A stretch of 64,000 bases of DNA from Frigoribacterium faeni (GCF_011761235.1 NZ_JAAOYW010000001.1:496781-560780); one strand, 5' to 3'; shown: positions 10,728-19,525, numbered from the stretch's first letter. The notes: a model not told the origin generated them from the letters alone. Numbers and translations: made by a program.

Positions 10728-11417
10728 TCAGGGCCAGAGGGAGGCGCGGCGCCAGTCGTCGCCGACGCGGTCGTACCGCACGCGCACCTGGTCGCGGCCG
10801 ATCGTGGCCTGCCAGAACTCGACCGACACGGGCAGCACGCGGTAGGCGGTCCAGTCGTCGGGCACGAGCTCGTCGTCGGCCTCGACGCGGCTCCGCGCAC
10901 GGTCGAGCGCCGCCTCGGCGGCTGCCTCGTCGTCGACCTCGGTGCTCTGCGGCACGGCGATCGCCACAGCGCGGGAGTCGGGGTGCCGGTGACGGAAGTC
11001 CTGCTCGGCGACCTCGCGCGGGCCGGCGACGGCGGACCCCGTCACGCGCACCTGGCGCCCCTGGGCGGCCCAGAGGAAGGTCAGGGCCACGCGCTCGTCC
11101 TCGGCGATCTGCCGGCCCTTCGGGCTGAGCGACGACGAGGTGAACCAGAAGGCCTCGTCGACGTCCTTGAGCAGGAGCGTGCGCGCGGTAGGACCCGACG
11201 CCGACGACGCCGTCGACAGGACGAAGGCGTGGGGCTGCACCACGCCCGCGTCGACCGCGGCGTCGAGCCAGTCGAGGAACAGCCCGACGGGCTCGGCCGG
11301 CGACGACCGCACGTCGAGCTCGGTCACGTCGGGGCGAGGCGACGCGGCGGAGCGGACACGGTCGCGGAACGACGACGAGGACGAGGAGGCGCTGGGCGCG
11401 GAGTCGGGAGGGGTCAC
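10728..11417 (-). CDS. pdxH: Pyridoxamine 5'-phosphate oxidase-family protein
   Basis: FMN-dependent oxidase converting pyridoxine/pyridoxamine phosphate to PLP. At 229 aa it shows the split-barrel body with PTARTLLLKDVD, the FMN-contacting FTSSSLSPKGRQI, and the dimerisation C-terminus VEFWQATIGRDQVRVRYDR ending in WRRASLWP. Canonical PdxH ends in RLAP, so the last residues are variant. A Ser-rich N-terminus follows the GTG at 11417. A close paralogue with another flavin role is possible. Confidence 0.8.
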   Translation of the reverse strand: MTPPDSAPSASSSSSSFRDRVRSAASPRPDVTELDVRSSPAEPVGLFLDWLDAAVDAGVVQPHAFVLSTASSASGPTARTLLLKDVDEAFWFTSSSLSPKGRQIAEDERVALTFLWAAQGRQVRVTGSAVAGPREVAEQDFRHRHPDSRAVAIAVPQSTEVDDEAAAEAALDRARSRVEADDELVPDDWTAYRVLPVSVEFWQATIGRDQVRVRYDRVGDDWRRASLWP

Positions 11418-11492
11418 CCGCCCAGCCTGCTCCCGTCCCGTCGTCGCGTCCGTCGGGCCGCCGAATCGCTGCTAGCCTTGTCGACGTCCCTG

Positions 11493-11564
11493 GCCCCCAT
11501 AGCTCAGGGGATAGAGCACTGCCCTCCGGAGGCAGGGGCGAAGGTTCGAATCCTTCTGGGGGCA
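11493..11564 (+). tRNA. tRNA-Arg (anticodon CCG)
   Basis: A 72-base cloverleaf: acceptor GCCCCCA pairs with TGGGGGC, the D-arm contains AGCTCAGGGGATAGAGC, and the anticodon stem CTGCC/GGCAG holds loop CTCCGGA with anticodon CCG at 11526-11528, reading CGG. The T-arm contains GGTTCGAATCC and the discriminator is A at 11564. CCA is not encoded. Confidence 0.97.
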
Positions 11565-11624
11565 CCGCACCTCCTGGTCGTCTGATCGGGAGCACCGCGC
11601 CTCCCGCCGCTCGGCGAGGGGCGA

Positions 11625-11662
11625 CACGACGAAGGCCCCGCAGCTGCGGGGCCTTCGTCGTG
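11625..11662. terminator. Perfect 38-base palindrome, likely terminator after tRNA-Arg
   Basis: Arms of 19 bases (from CACGACGAAGG to CCTTCGTCGTG, centre CAGCTG) pair without mismatch, 60 bases after the tRNA. It lies between the plus-strand tRNA and the minus-strand small gene at 11753 and could serve both directions. Confidence 0.85.
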
Positions 11663-11752
11663 GTGGCGGCGTCTCGTCACGCCCTGCCTGCCGAGGGAAC
11701 GGCGTGACCGGCTCACGACATCGTCGTCGCGGGGACGGTCACGGACCGGGTC

Positions 11753-11968
11753 TCAGCTGTAGGTCAGCGCGATCACGGCGACGTCGAGCGTGCGGTACAC
11801 GCCCTCGGCGCGGGTCGCCGTGCGGACGCGGCCGCGCAGCACCTCGAAACGGTCGTCGGCCTCGTGCACGAAGCCGATGACTCCTGCCGTCGGCGTCGAG
11901 ACGCGGTGGAAGCCGTCGCCGAGCGGCACGACCTCCGCTCGCGAGGTCTTCTCAAGAACAGCACCCAT
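11753..11968 (-). CDS. Small conserved-looking protein of unknown function
   Basis: 71 aa, not recognised. It is supported by a very strong Shine-Dalgarno (GAGGAGGAC about 6 bases before the ATG at 11968) and by typical high third-position GC. It is predicted soluble, with alternating beta-strand-like stretches (VVPLGDGFHRVST, GVIGFVHEADDRFEVLRG). No membrane helix or signal peptide is visible. It is monocistronic. Confidence 0.65.
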   Translation of the reverse strand: MGAVLEKTSRAEVVPLGDGFHRVSTPTAGVIGFVHEADDRFEVLRGRVRTATRAEGVYRTLDVAVIALTYS

Positions 11969-12117
11969 GATGTCCTCCTCTGGTCGGGGCGGCCTCGGGT
12001 AGGCCGGTCACCGGACAGTACCCCGCGAATCCGGAGGGACGGGGTACACGACGTCCAGCCTGGCTCATGACGACGACGGGTCGACGCCCCGACGATCCGG
12101 CCCGTCAGGGTACAGCG

Positions 12118-13011
12118 TCAGGTCGGCGGAGCCTCGGCGACGGGATCGGCACGACGTGGCCGTCGAGCGGTCGCGGTGACGCCGACGCTCGCCGCCGTGA
12201 CGAGGGCGAGGGCGAGCAGCTCCCGGGCGCCCAGCGCCTGGCCGAGCACGACCAGCCCCGCCACCGCGGCGGTGGCCGGGCCGAGGCTCGACAGCACCCC
12301 GAACACGCGCGTCGGCAGGCGGCGCAGGGCGACCATCTCGAGGGAGTAAGGCAAGGCGCTCGTGAGCACGGCGACGAGCAGGAACACGAGCAGGAGGCTC
12401 GGGTCGGCCGAGACGGCCACGGCCGCGTCGCGAGCGCCCAGCGGCACCACGATGACGGCGGCCACGGTCATCGCCACGGCGAGGCCGCCGAGGGAGTCGT
12501 CGCCCCGGCCGAGGCTCGCGTTGGCGACGATGTAGCCGGCCCAGAACGCCCCCGCCCCGAGCGCGAGCAGGATGCCGACGAGCGGCGTGGCCCCGGTCGA
12601 GTCGAGCCCGAGCACGACGACGCCGCCCAGGGCGAGGACCGCCCACGCGGCGTCGACGACGCGACGCGTCTGCACGAGCGCCACCACCAGGGGCCCGAGG
12701 AACTCGAGCGTCACGGCCACCCCGAGGGGCACGACGTCGATCGCGAGGTAGATGAGCAGGTTCATGCCGGCCAGGGCGGCGCCGAGGAGCACGACGCCCA
12801 GCCAGGTGCGACCCGACCAGCCGCGGACGCGGGGACGGAACACGGCGAGCAGGACGAGGGCGCCGAAGCCGAGGCGCAGCGCCGCGGCCCCGTGCGGGCC
12901 CAGGGCGTCGAAGTGCGTCCGCGCCAGGGCCGCGCCGAACTGCACGGACACGATGGCCGCGACGGCGAGCAGCGGGGCGGGGACGCGCTCGAGCGCTGGG
13001 GGGCGGGTCAC
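12118..13011 (-). CDS. EamA-family (RhtA-like) drug/metabolite exporter
   Basis: Inner-membrane DMT-superfamily protein of 297 aa with about ten hydrophobic helices in two EamA repeats. Features such as NLLIYLAIDVVPLGVAVTLEFLGPL and SALPYSLEMVALRRLPTRVFGVL are characteristic of the RhtA threonine/homoserine exporter group. The GTG at 13011 was chosen because the protein then starts just before the first helix; the open frame upstream is not protein-like. Export of homoserine or threonine is inferred from the family only. Confidence 0.85.
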   Translation of the reverse strand: MTRPPALERVPAPLLAVAAIVSVQFGAALARTHFDALGPHGAAALRLGFGALVLLAVFRPRVRGWSGRTWLGVVLLGAALAGMNLLIYLAIDVVPLGVAVTLEFLGPLVVALVQTRRVVDAAWAVLALGGVVVLGLDSTGATPLVGILLALGAGAFWAGYIVANASLGRGDDSLGGLAVAMTVAAVIVVPLGARDAAVAVSADPSLLLVFLLVAVLTSALPYSLEMVALRRLPTRVFGVLSSLGPATAAVAGLVVLGQALGARELLALALVTAASVGVTATARRPRRADPVAEAPPT

Positions 13012-13093
13012 GGTCGGCGGTCTCCGGGGTCGTCGGGGCTGGTCGAGTCTAGGACGGTCCGTGCACCGGCACCCGTCACAGTACGATCGAGCG

Positions 13094-13501
13094 GTGTCCG
13101 ATGCCCTCTCCGTCGTCTCCCCCGTCGTGGAGCTGTTCGGCTGGTTCGGCTTCGTCGTCGGCACCCCCTTCGTGCTCGCGGGCACGCTCATGCGCGCCTC
13201 CGCCCGTCGGTGGGAGGAGACCGTGGGCGTCGTCATCCCCCCGCCCGGCTGGGCACACGCCGCCACCGCGCGCTGGATGGACTCGTCGGGCGAGCTGCAC
13301 GAGACGGAGTTCGCCGACCTCCCGATCGACACCCCGGTCGAGACCGAGCTGACCGTGCACTACGACCCCGTGCGTCCTTCCCGTCCCCGGCTCGACCCGC
13401 CGCACGAGGACGGACGGGCGCTGCGCATCGTCGGCCGGGTGCTGCTCGGGGTCGGCGCCGTCTGCGCGCTCGCCTCGATCGTGCTGCTGTTCGTCGACTG
13501 A
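13094..13501 (+). CDS. DUF3592-like membrane protein
   Basis: 135 aa from the GTG at 13094. It has an N-terminal hydrophobic helix (about residues 8-30), an exposed beta-rich segment with the YDP motif in LTVHYDPVRPSRPRLDP, and a C-terminal helix (about 113-134). This topology and motif resemble DUF3592 proteins. Function unknown. It is divergent from the EamA gene, with about 80 bases of shared promoter region. Confidence 0.65.
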   Translation: MSDALSVVSPVVELFGWFGFVVGTPFVLAGTLMRASARRWEETVGVVIPPPGWAHAATARWMDSSGELHETEFADLPIDTPVETELTVHYDPVRPSRPRLDPPHEDGRALRIVGRVLLGVGAVCALASIVLLFVD

Positions 13502-13611
13502 GACCCCTCCCCAGGGGCGCACCTCGGGGGCTCGGTCCCCGGGCGGCGCCGTCCCGGGCTCGGGGCAGGGCCCCGTGGCTAGACTCCAGCCATCACACCG
13601 AGGGGAGAACC

Positions 13612-15669
13612 GTGGTCGTCAGCGCGAGGGGTCGACGAGGCCGACGACGGGTGCGCGGCGTGGTCGCCGCCGCTGTGATCGGGCTGCTCTCGGCCGCCGT
13701 GGGCGCGGGCCTCGTGGCGTCGCCCGCCGCCGCCGCCCCGCCGGTCGACCTCGCCGGGGCGTACGTCCTCGACGAGGCGGGCGTCCTGTCGACGGCCGAG
13801 GCCTCGCAGGTGCAGGACAGCCTCGACCGGCTGTCGGCCGACGCGGGCATCGACCTCTTCGTCGTCTACGTCGACTCGTTCGACTCCCCGGCAGACAGCG
13901 CGGCCTGGGGGCTCGCGACGGCCGAGCGGAACCAGCTCGGCACCGACGACGTGCTGCTCAGCGTCGCCGTCGACGACCGCGTGTACGACCTCTCCGTGTC
14001 GTCCAGCTCGACCATCACGGCCGGCCAGCAGGAGGCCCTGCAGTCGGACGTGCTCGAGCCCGAGCTGCGCGACTCGGACTGGGCCGGCGCCGCCGTCGCC
14101 CTGGCCGACGGCATCGCGGCCGACGCCGCGGGCCCCGACCTCTCATGGCTGCTCTGGGCCCTCCTCGCCCTCGTCGTCGTCGCGGCCGCCGGGGCCGTGG
14201 TCTTCGCGGTGGTGCGGTCGCGCGCCCGACGCCGCGCGTTCCGCTCGGCCGAGGCGGCGCAGCTCCAGCTCGACCGGCGGGCGGCGGCCCTGCTCGTGGC
14301 ACTGGACGACGAGCTCACCGCCGGCGCCCAGGAGGTCGGCTTCGCCGCCGCGCAGTTCGGCGACGAGGCGGTCGCCCCGTTCGCGTCCGCCCTCTCGCAG
14401 GCCCGGGAGAAGGCGCGCGAGGCCTTCGAGCTGCAGCAGCGCCTCGACGACTCGGTGCCCGACTCGCCCGAGCAGCGTCGGGAGTGGACCGAGCGGATCG
14501 TGCAGCTCTGCGACGAGGCCGGACGGTCCCTCGACGAGCAGTCGGCCGCCTTCGACGCCCTGCGGGCCGACGAGGAGCGCGCCCCGCGCGACGCCGCGGC
14601 CCTGCCCGGCGAGGTGTCGTCCCGGCGGGAGAAGGTGCAGGCGGCGCGCGCCCGTGTCGCCCAGCTGCAGCAGACCTACTCGGCCCGGGCCGTGGCCACC
14701 GTCGCCGACGACCCCGACCAGGCCGACCGACTGCTCGTCTTCGCGGACGAGTCGGCCGCGACCGCGACCGCCGCGCTGGCGCGGGACGACGCCGGCGAGG
14801 CGGTGGGCGCCGTCCGCGCCGCCCGCCAGGCGCTCGGCCAGGTCGACCAGCTCGTCACGTCCGTCGACCAGGCGGCCGAGGCCCTGCGCACCGCCGCGAC
14901 GACGATCGCCGCGCTCTCGGCCGAGCTGCGGCAGGACGTTGCCACGGCCGAGTCCCTGCCCGCGGACCGTGCGCCCGAGGGCGTCGACGTCCCCGGCTCG
15001 GTGGCTGCTGCGCGGGCCGCCGTCGCCCTGGCCGAGACGCAGACCGACGACCCCCTCGCCGTCCTCGCCGGGCTCGAGGCCGCGAACGTGCGCATCGACG
15101 CCGTCCTCGCCGCGCTCCGCGACGCCGCTCAGCGCGACCGGCGGGCACAGGCGGCCCTCGACCAGGCGCTGCTCACCGCCCGCAGCCAGATCAGCGCGGC
15201 GCGCGACTTCATCGAGACACGGCGCGGGGCGGTCGGCCCGCAGCCCCGCACCCGCCTGTCGGAGGCGGAGCGGCACCTCGCGACCTCGGTCTCCCTCGCG
15301 ACGACCGACCGCGACCAGGCCCTCGGCGAGGCGCACCTCGCCGTCCAGCTGGCCGGCACCGCCGCCTCCGAGGCCCAGGCCGAGGTCTCGTCGTACCAGC
15401 AGGGCATGCCGTTCGGCGGGGGCGGCGGCGGCGGCGGGCGCGGCGGCGCGGACCTCAGCGGCATCGTGACCGGCCTCGTGCTCGGCGGGCTGCTCGGCGG
15501 GGGCGGCCGCGGCGGGGGCGGCGGCGGATTCGGGGGCGGCGGCTTCGGCGGAGGCGGCGGCCTCGGCGGCCTCGGCGGCTTCGGCGGACGCAGCGGCGGA
15601 GGCGGCGGCTTCGGCGGCGGAGGCGGCGGCGGGGGCGGCGGACGCCGTTCCGGCGGCGGACGCTTCTAG
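13612..15669 (+). CDS. TPM-domain (YgcG-like) envelope protein with long Gly-rich tail
   Basis: 685 aa. An Arg-rich signal sequence (to about residue 42, ending SPAAAAPP) precedes the TPM fold (about 45-180, beginning AGAYVLDEAGVLSTAEASQV). One transmembrane helix follows (about 182-205, LLWALLALVVVAAAGAVVFAVV), then a long Ala/Asp-rich coiled-coil region, and the last ~85 residues are almost all Gly with Phe/Arg. Start is the GTG at 13612 with GAGGGGAG upstream. TPM proteins are linked to photosystem repair, acid phosphatase activity or membrane stress. The downstream PspA gene suggests an envelope-stress role (inference). Confidence 0.85.
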   Translation: MVVSARGRRGRRRVRGVVAAAVIGLLSAAVGAGLVASPAAAAPPVDLAGAYVLDEAGVLSTAEASQVQDSLDRLSADAGIDLFVVYVDSFDSPADSAAWGLATAERNQLGTDDVLLSVAVDDRVYDLSVSSSSTITAGQQEALQSDVLEPELRDSDWAGAAVALADGIAADAAGPDLSWLLWALLALVVVAAAGAVVFAVVRSRARRRAFRSAEAAQLQLDRRAAALLVALDDELTAGAQEVGFAAAQFGDEAVAPFASALSQAREKAREAFELQQRLDDSVPDSPEQRREWTERIVQLCDEAGRSLDEQSAAFDALRADEERAPRDAAALPGEVSSRREKVQAARARVAQLQQTYSARAVATVADDPDQADRLLVFADESAATATAALARDDAGEAVGAVRAARQALGQVDQLVTSVDQAAEALRTAATTIAALSAELRQDVATAESLPADRAPEGVDVPGSVAAARAAVALAETQTDDPLAVLAGLEAANVRIDAVLAALRDAAQRDRRAQAALDQALLTARSQISAARDFIETRRGAVGPQPRTRLSEAERHLATSVSLATTDRDQALGEAHLAVQLAGTAASEAQAEVSSYQQGMPFGGGGGGGGRGGADLSGIVTGLVLGGLLGGGGRGGGGGGFGGGGFGGGGGLGGLGGFGGRSGGGGGFGGGGGGGGGGRRSGGGRF

Positions 15670-15794
15670 GCGACGACCGGAGCTCGCAGCAGGCCTGCCC
15701 CTCCGACGGACACGGCATCACGACATCACGACACAACCCTCCGGCGGGCGCCGCCCGTCGGGACCCACGCACCACCCCACGAGAGGACACCACC

Positions 15795-16517
15795 ATGGCG
15801 AAGCAGTCCATCTTCGGCCGGATCGCGCAGCTGACGCGGGCCAACATCAACGCCCTGCTCGACCAGGCGGAGGACCCCGCCCTGATGCTCGACCAGATGG
15901 TGCGCGACTACACGAACAGCATCGCCGAGGCCGAGTCGGCGGTCGCGCAGACCATCGGCAACCTGCGCCTGCTCGAGCAGGACCACGCCGAGGACGTCGC
16001 CGCGGCCGCCGACTGGGAGCGCAAGGCCCTGGCCGCCAGCAACAAGGCGGACCAGCTGCGGACCGCGGGCAACGCCGCCGACGCCGACAAGTTCGACGCG
16101 CTCGCCAAGGTCGCCCTCGGCAAGCAGATCTCGGCCGAGAAGGAGGCGAAGGACGCCGAGCCGACGATCGCGTCGCAGACCGTCGTCGTCGACAAGCTCA
16201 AGGCCGGCCTCACGGGGATGCGCTCGAAGCTGGACCAGCTCGACGCGAAGCGCAACGAGCTCGTCGCGCGGTCGAAGACGGCCGCCGCGCAGTCCCAGGT
16301 CGCCGACGCCCTCGGCAGCATGGACGTGCTCGACCCGACGAGCGAGATCGGCCGCTTCGAGGACAAGGTCCGGCGGGAGGAGGCCAAGGTGCTCGGCCAG
16401 CAGGAGCTCGCCGCCTCCAGCCTCGACGCACAGTTCGAGGGCCTCGAGGACCTCGACCAGCAGACCGAGGTCGAGGCCCGGCTGGCCGCCCTGAAGCTGG
16501 GCGCGCTCGACGCGTGA
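15795..16517 (+). CDS. pspA: PspA/IM30-family envelope-stress protein
   Basis: 240-aa, mostly coiled-coil ESCRT-III-like protein that binds and stabilises the inner membrane. The N-terminal amphipathic helix and NINALLDQAEDPALMLDQMV are hallmark PspA. Long Ala/Gln/Glu helices follow to the end. The ATG at 15795 has GAGAGGA upstream. It lies 125 bases after the TPM gene and overlaps the next gene by GTGA. Confidence 0.93.
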   Translation: MAKQSIFGRIAQLTRANINALLDQAEDPALMLDQMVRDYTNSIAEAESAVAQTIGNLRLLEQDHAEDVAAAADWERKALAASNKADQLRTAGNAADADKFDALAKVALGKQISAEKEAKDAEPTIASQTVVVDKLKAGLTGMRSKLDQLDAKRNELVARSKTAAAQSQVADALGSMDVLDPTSEIGRFEDKVRREEAKVLGQQELAASSLDAQFEGLEDLDQQTEVEARLAALKLGALDA

Positions 16518-17623
16518 CGACCGCCTCCGGGTCGCTCGCCCCGCCCTCCGCCGCTCCCCCGGCGGACGGCGGGGCGTCCCGCGTCGTCGCCGTCGACGTC
16601 GCCCGGGGCCTGGCCGTGCTCGGCATGTTCGCCGCGCACATGTGGCCCCGGGTCGAGCTCGACGAGCGCGTCTTCGACGGCCGGTCGGCGATCCTCTTCG
16701 CGACCCTGGCCGGCGTGTCCCTGGGCCTGTCGTCGGGCGGCGCCCGGCCGGTCGCCCGGGGCCGGCGCTCGCGGGTGGTGGGCTCGGTGCTGATCCGCGC
16801 GGCGGTCCTCGTGCTGCTCGGCCTCGTGCTGCAGGCGTGGAACGAGTACGTCCTCGTGATCCTCCCGTACTACGGGGTCATGTTCGCCCTGCTGGCGGTC
16901 GTCCTGTTCGCGCCCCGGCCCGTGCTGCTCGGGCTCGCCGCGGTGCTCGCCGTCGTCGCCCCCTGGCTGGCCGACCAGGTGCCCGTCACGACGCTGGGCA
17001 GCCCCCTGGCGGGCGGCCTCCCGGGCCTCGCGCAGGACGCGCTGCTCGTCGGGTCGTACCCGGCCCTGGTCTGGCTGCCGTTCCTGCTCGTCGGGCTCGT
17101 CGCCGCGCGGAGCGACCTGCGTCGGACCCGGACCGCCGTGCTGCTGCTGGTCGGGGGCGTCGTGGCGGCGGTCGTCGGGTACGGGTCCCGGTGGCTGCCG
17201 GGCGCCTCCTCGTGGCCTGCCCTCGACCCGGCGGCGCACGAGGGCGCCCCGGCCGAGATCGTCGGCTCGGGCGGGACGGCCCTCGCCGTCCTCGGCCTGC
17301 TGCTGCTCGCCACGCGACCCGCCTGGGCCCCGGGCAGGGTCCTCTCGGTGGCCCTGTCGCCGTTGGCCGCCGTGGGCAGCCAGCCGCTGACCGTCTACTC
17401 CGCGCACCTCGTGCTGACGGCGCCGCTCTTCACCCTGTACCGCCTCGACGGCGGACGCTACGGCCTGCCCCTCGGCTGGCTGCTCGCAGCCGTCGTGCTC
17501 ACCCTCGTCTACGCCGTGCTGTGGCGCCGCTTCGTCGGTCGCGGCCCCCTCGAGCGCGTCGTCGCCCGCGTGAGCCGGCCCTGGTCCGCGCCGGTCGCCC
17601 CTGTGCCAGACTCACGCGCATGA
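16514..17623 (+). CDS. DUF418/HGSNAT-like multi-pass acyltransferase-type membrane protein
   Basis: 369 aa with about ten membrane helices. The N-terminal RVVAVDVARGLAVLGMFAAH is the signature of the heparan-alpha-glucosaminide N-acetyltransferase-like/DUF1624 and DUF418 group, whose members transfer acyl groups across membranes. GTG start overlaps the pspA stop. The acceptor is unknown; modification of an envelope glycan or lipid is inference from context. Confidence 0.8.
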   Translation: MTTASGSLAPPSAAPPADGGASRVVAVDVARGLAVLGMFAAHMWPRVELDERVFDGRSAILFATLAGVSLGLSSGGARPVARGRRSRVVGSVLIRAAVLVLLGLVLQAWNEYVLVILPYYGVMFALLAVVLFAPRPVLLGLAAVLAVVAPWLADQVPVTTLGSPLAGGLPGLAQDALLVGSYPALVWLPFLLVGLVAARSDLRRTRTAVLLLVGGVVAAVVGYGSRWLPGASSWPALDPAAHEGAPAEIVGSGGTALAVLGLLLLATRPAWAPGRVLSVALSPLAAVGSQPLTVYSAHLVLTAPLFTLYRLDGGRYGLPLGWLLAAVVLTLVYAVLWRRFVGRGPLERVVARVSRPWSAPVAPVPDSRA

Positions 17624-18447
17624 GGTTCGTCGTGGTCCCCCAGTGGCAGGGTTCTCCGTCGTCGAGGGCCATGCGGCTCTCGGAGGGCGCCTTCGCGGTG
17701 CTGGGCGACCTGCCGGCGAAGTCGACCACGCTCGTCGAGGTCCCCGTGGGCGCCGGCGACTCGCTCGGCACGCGGGTGCACCGCCTCTCGTCGGTCGTGG
17801 GCGTCGCCCGGTCGCTGCGGCGCGAGCTCGAGGCCGAGGCGTCCCCCGCCCTCGTCGTCGGCGGCGACTGCGGGGTCGAGTACGCCGCCGTCGGGCACGC
17901 GCTCGGTCCCGACACCGCCGTCGTGTGGTTCGACGCGCACCCCGACCTGCACACCCCCCGCTCGAGCGAGAGCGGCGCCTTCAGCGGCATGGTGCTGCGG
18001 GCCCTGACCGGCGAGGGCACCGACGAGCTGGCCGCCCTCGACGACGGAGCCGAGCCCGCCCGCCTCTCCCCCGGCCGCATCGTGCTCGCCGGGACGCGCA
18101 CGTACGACGACGCCGAGGACACCTGGGTCGAGAGCCGCCACGTGCGCTCGGTGTCGTCGCTCGACCTCACCCCGGAGGAGGTCGTCGAGGCGGTGGCCGC
18201 GACCGGTGCGACCGAGGTGTACGTGCACGTCGACCTCGACGTGCTCGACCCCGGGTCCGTCGACGGCCTGCTCGACCCCCAGCCCTTCGGCCTCGACCCT
18301 GCCGTGCTGGTCGCGAGCATCGCGGCCCTGAAGGAGCGGTTCACGCTCGTCGGCGCCGGCCTGTGCTCGTTCGCGCCGGTCGACGCGACGGCCGCGGCCG
18401 ACGACATGGGCACGATCCTCCGCGTCGTCGGGGCGCTCGCGCGATGA
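17620..18447 (+). CDS. Arginase/ureohydrolase-family protein with altered metal site
   Basis: 275 aa, ureohydrolase fold. Metal motifs are GGDCGVE (residues 81-87), FDAHPDLH (104-111) and HVDLDVLDP (203-211). Arginases and agmatinases have GGDHS at the first motif, where His is a Mn ligand; here Cys84 replaces it. The aspartate ligands D105, D109, D205 and D207 and His107 are kept. The substrate is therefore uncertain. ATGA overlaps couple it to both neighbours. Confidence 0.85.
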   Translation: MRFVVVPQWQGSPSSRAMRLSEGAFAVLGDLPAKSTTLVEVPVGAGDSLGTRVHRLSSVVGVARSLRRELEAEASPALVVGGDCGVEYAAVGHALGPDTAVVWFDAHPDLHTPRSSESGAFSGMVLRALTGEGTDELAALDDGAEPARLSPGRIVLAGTRTYDDAEDTWVESRHVRSVSSLDLTPEEVVEAVAATGATEVYVHVDLDVLDPGSVDGLLDPQPFGLDPAVLVASIAALKERFTLVGAGLCSFAPVDATAAADDMGTILRVVGALAR

Positions 18448-19250
18448 CCGTCGACCCGACGACCGGCGAGCGGCCCCGCGTCTCGGTCGAGCGCGACGGG
18501 CACGTGCTGGTCATCGGCCTCGACCGCCCCGAGAAGCGGAACGCGGCCGACCTGCGCATGCTGCGCGAGCTCTCGCTGGCCTACGGGCTGCTCGACCGCG
18601 ACCCCGACCTGAGGGTCGGCCTGCTCGTCGGCCACGGCGACCACTTCACGGCGGGCCTCGACCTCGCCGACGTCGCCCCGGCCGTGGGCGACACGGGACT
18701 CGACGTCGTGCCCGAGGGCGGGCTGCACCCGTGGCAGGTCGACGGCCGTCAGCTGACGAAGCCGGTCGTCGCGGCCGTGCAGGGCACCTGCCTGACCCTC
18801 GGCGTCGAGCTCGCCCTCGCGAGCGACGTCGTGATCGCCGAGGCGGGCACCCGCTTCGGCCAGATCGAGGTCGGCCGGGCCATCCTGCCGTTCGGGGGCG
18901 CCACCCTGCGGCTGCCCCGTCGGGTCGGCTGGGGCGACGCGATGCGCTGGATGCTCACGGGCGACCTCTTCGACGCCGAGGAGGCGCGGCGCATCGGGCT
19001 CGTGCAGGAGGTCGTCCCCGAGGGCGAGGCCCGCACCCGCGGCCTCGAGCTCGCGCGTCGGATCGCGGCCCAGGCGCCCCTCGCCGTGCAGGCGACCCTG
19101 GCGAACGCCCGGCTCGCCGTGCGGGAGGGCGACGCGGCCGCCGAGGCGGAGCTGCAGCCGGAGCTCGTGCGGCTGATGCGCACCGACGACGCCCGCCGCG
19201 GGATGGAGGCGTTCCTCTCGAGGACGCAGGCGGAGTTCGAGGGTCGCTGA
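18444..19250 (+). CDS. Enoyl-CoA hydratase/isomerase (crotonase) family protein
   Basis: 268 aa. The first oxyanion-hole segment HFTAGLDLADV and the second, GTCLTLGVELALASDVVIA, are intact. Both acidic residues equivalent to the hydratase Glu pair are present (in GVELALASD and FGQIEVG). Probably hydrates an enoyl-CoA; the substrate cannot be read from sequence. It ends the four-gene coupled run that starts at pspA. Confidence 0.88.
   Translation: MTVDPTTGERPRVSVERDGHVLVIGLDRPEKRNAADLRMLRELSLAYGLLDRDPDLRVGLLVGHGDHFTAGLDLADVAPAVGDTGLDVVPEGGLHPWQVDGRQLTKPVVAAVQGTCLTLGVELALASDVVIAEAGTRFGQIEVGRAILPFGGATLRLPRRVGWGDAMRWMLTGDLFDAEEARRIGLVQEVVPEGEARTRGLELARRIAAQAPLAVQATLANARLAVREGDAAAEAELQPELVRLMRTDDARRGMEAFLSRTQAEFEGR
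18977..18990 (+). repeat. Dispersed 14-mer CGAGGAGGCGCGGC, copy 2
   Basis: Exact copy inside the crotonase gene, where it encodes EEARR, a normal family residue string; this copy may be coincidental. Confidence 0.4.
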
Positions 19251-19301
19251 CCGCCTCCTCGTGTCGACCTGACCGGCACGGCCGACCGCGGGCGCACGCA
19301 A

Positions 19302-19332
19302 GAGCCCGCCTCCCCGAGGGGGAGACGGGCTC
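19302..19332. terminator. Bidirectional hairpin terminator
   Basis: GAGCCCGCCTCCCC pairs with GGGGAGACGGGCTC with a single mismatch. It lies between the convergent crotonase (ends 19250) and csbD-like (ends 19355) genes. Confidence 0.85.
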
Positions 19333-19354
19333 GTGGAGAACGAGGCGGATCGAC

Positions 19355-19525
19355 CTACTTGAAGACGTCCTTGACGTCCTCGCCGACCTTCTTGGCGGAC
19401 GCGCCGGCCTGGTCCTTCTGACCTTCGGCCTTGAGGCTGTCGTCGCCCTTGCGGTCTCCGATGGCCTCCTTCGCCTTGCCGGCGATGTCCTGAGCGGCGT
19501 TCTTGATCTTGTCGTCGAGTCCCAT
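19355..19525 (-). CDS. CsbD-family stress protein
   Basis: 56 aa, hydrophilic: begins MGLDDKIKNAAQDIAGKAKE and continues with GQKDQAGASAKKVGED, the CsbD pattern. CsbD is a general-stress protein of unknown molecular function. AGGAGGT lies 5 bases before the ATG at 19525. Monocistronic, divergent from the oxidoreductase at 19709. Confidence 0.9.
   Translation of the reverse strand: MGLDDKIKNAAQDIAGKAKEAIGDRKGDDSLKAEGQKDQAGASAKKVGEDVKDVFK

Noticed and set aside
11493-11968. Integration (att) site at the 3' end of tRNA-Arg
   Set aside because: No integrase, no repeated tRNA 3' end and no phage genes in the following sequence; an ordinary terminator follows.
12067-13611. Plus-strand open frame continuing upstream of the TPM protein
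   Set aside because: The upstream part is antisense to the EamA exporter and lacks protein-like composition; a GTG with a good ribosome site at 13612 starts the real protein.
13575-15794. Arg/Gly-rich open frame upstream of and in frame with pspA
   Set aside because: It is a shifted frame over the TPM gene; PspA starts at the ATG at 15795 with its own ribosome site.
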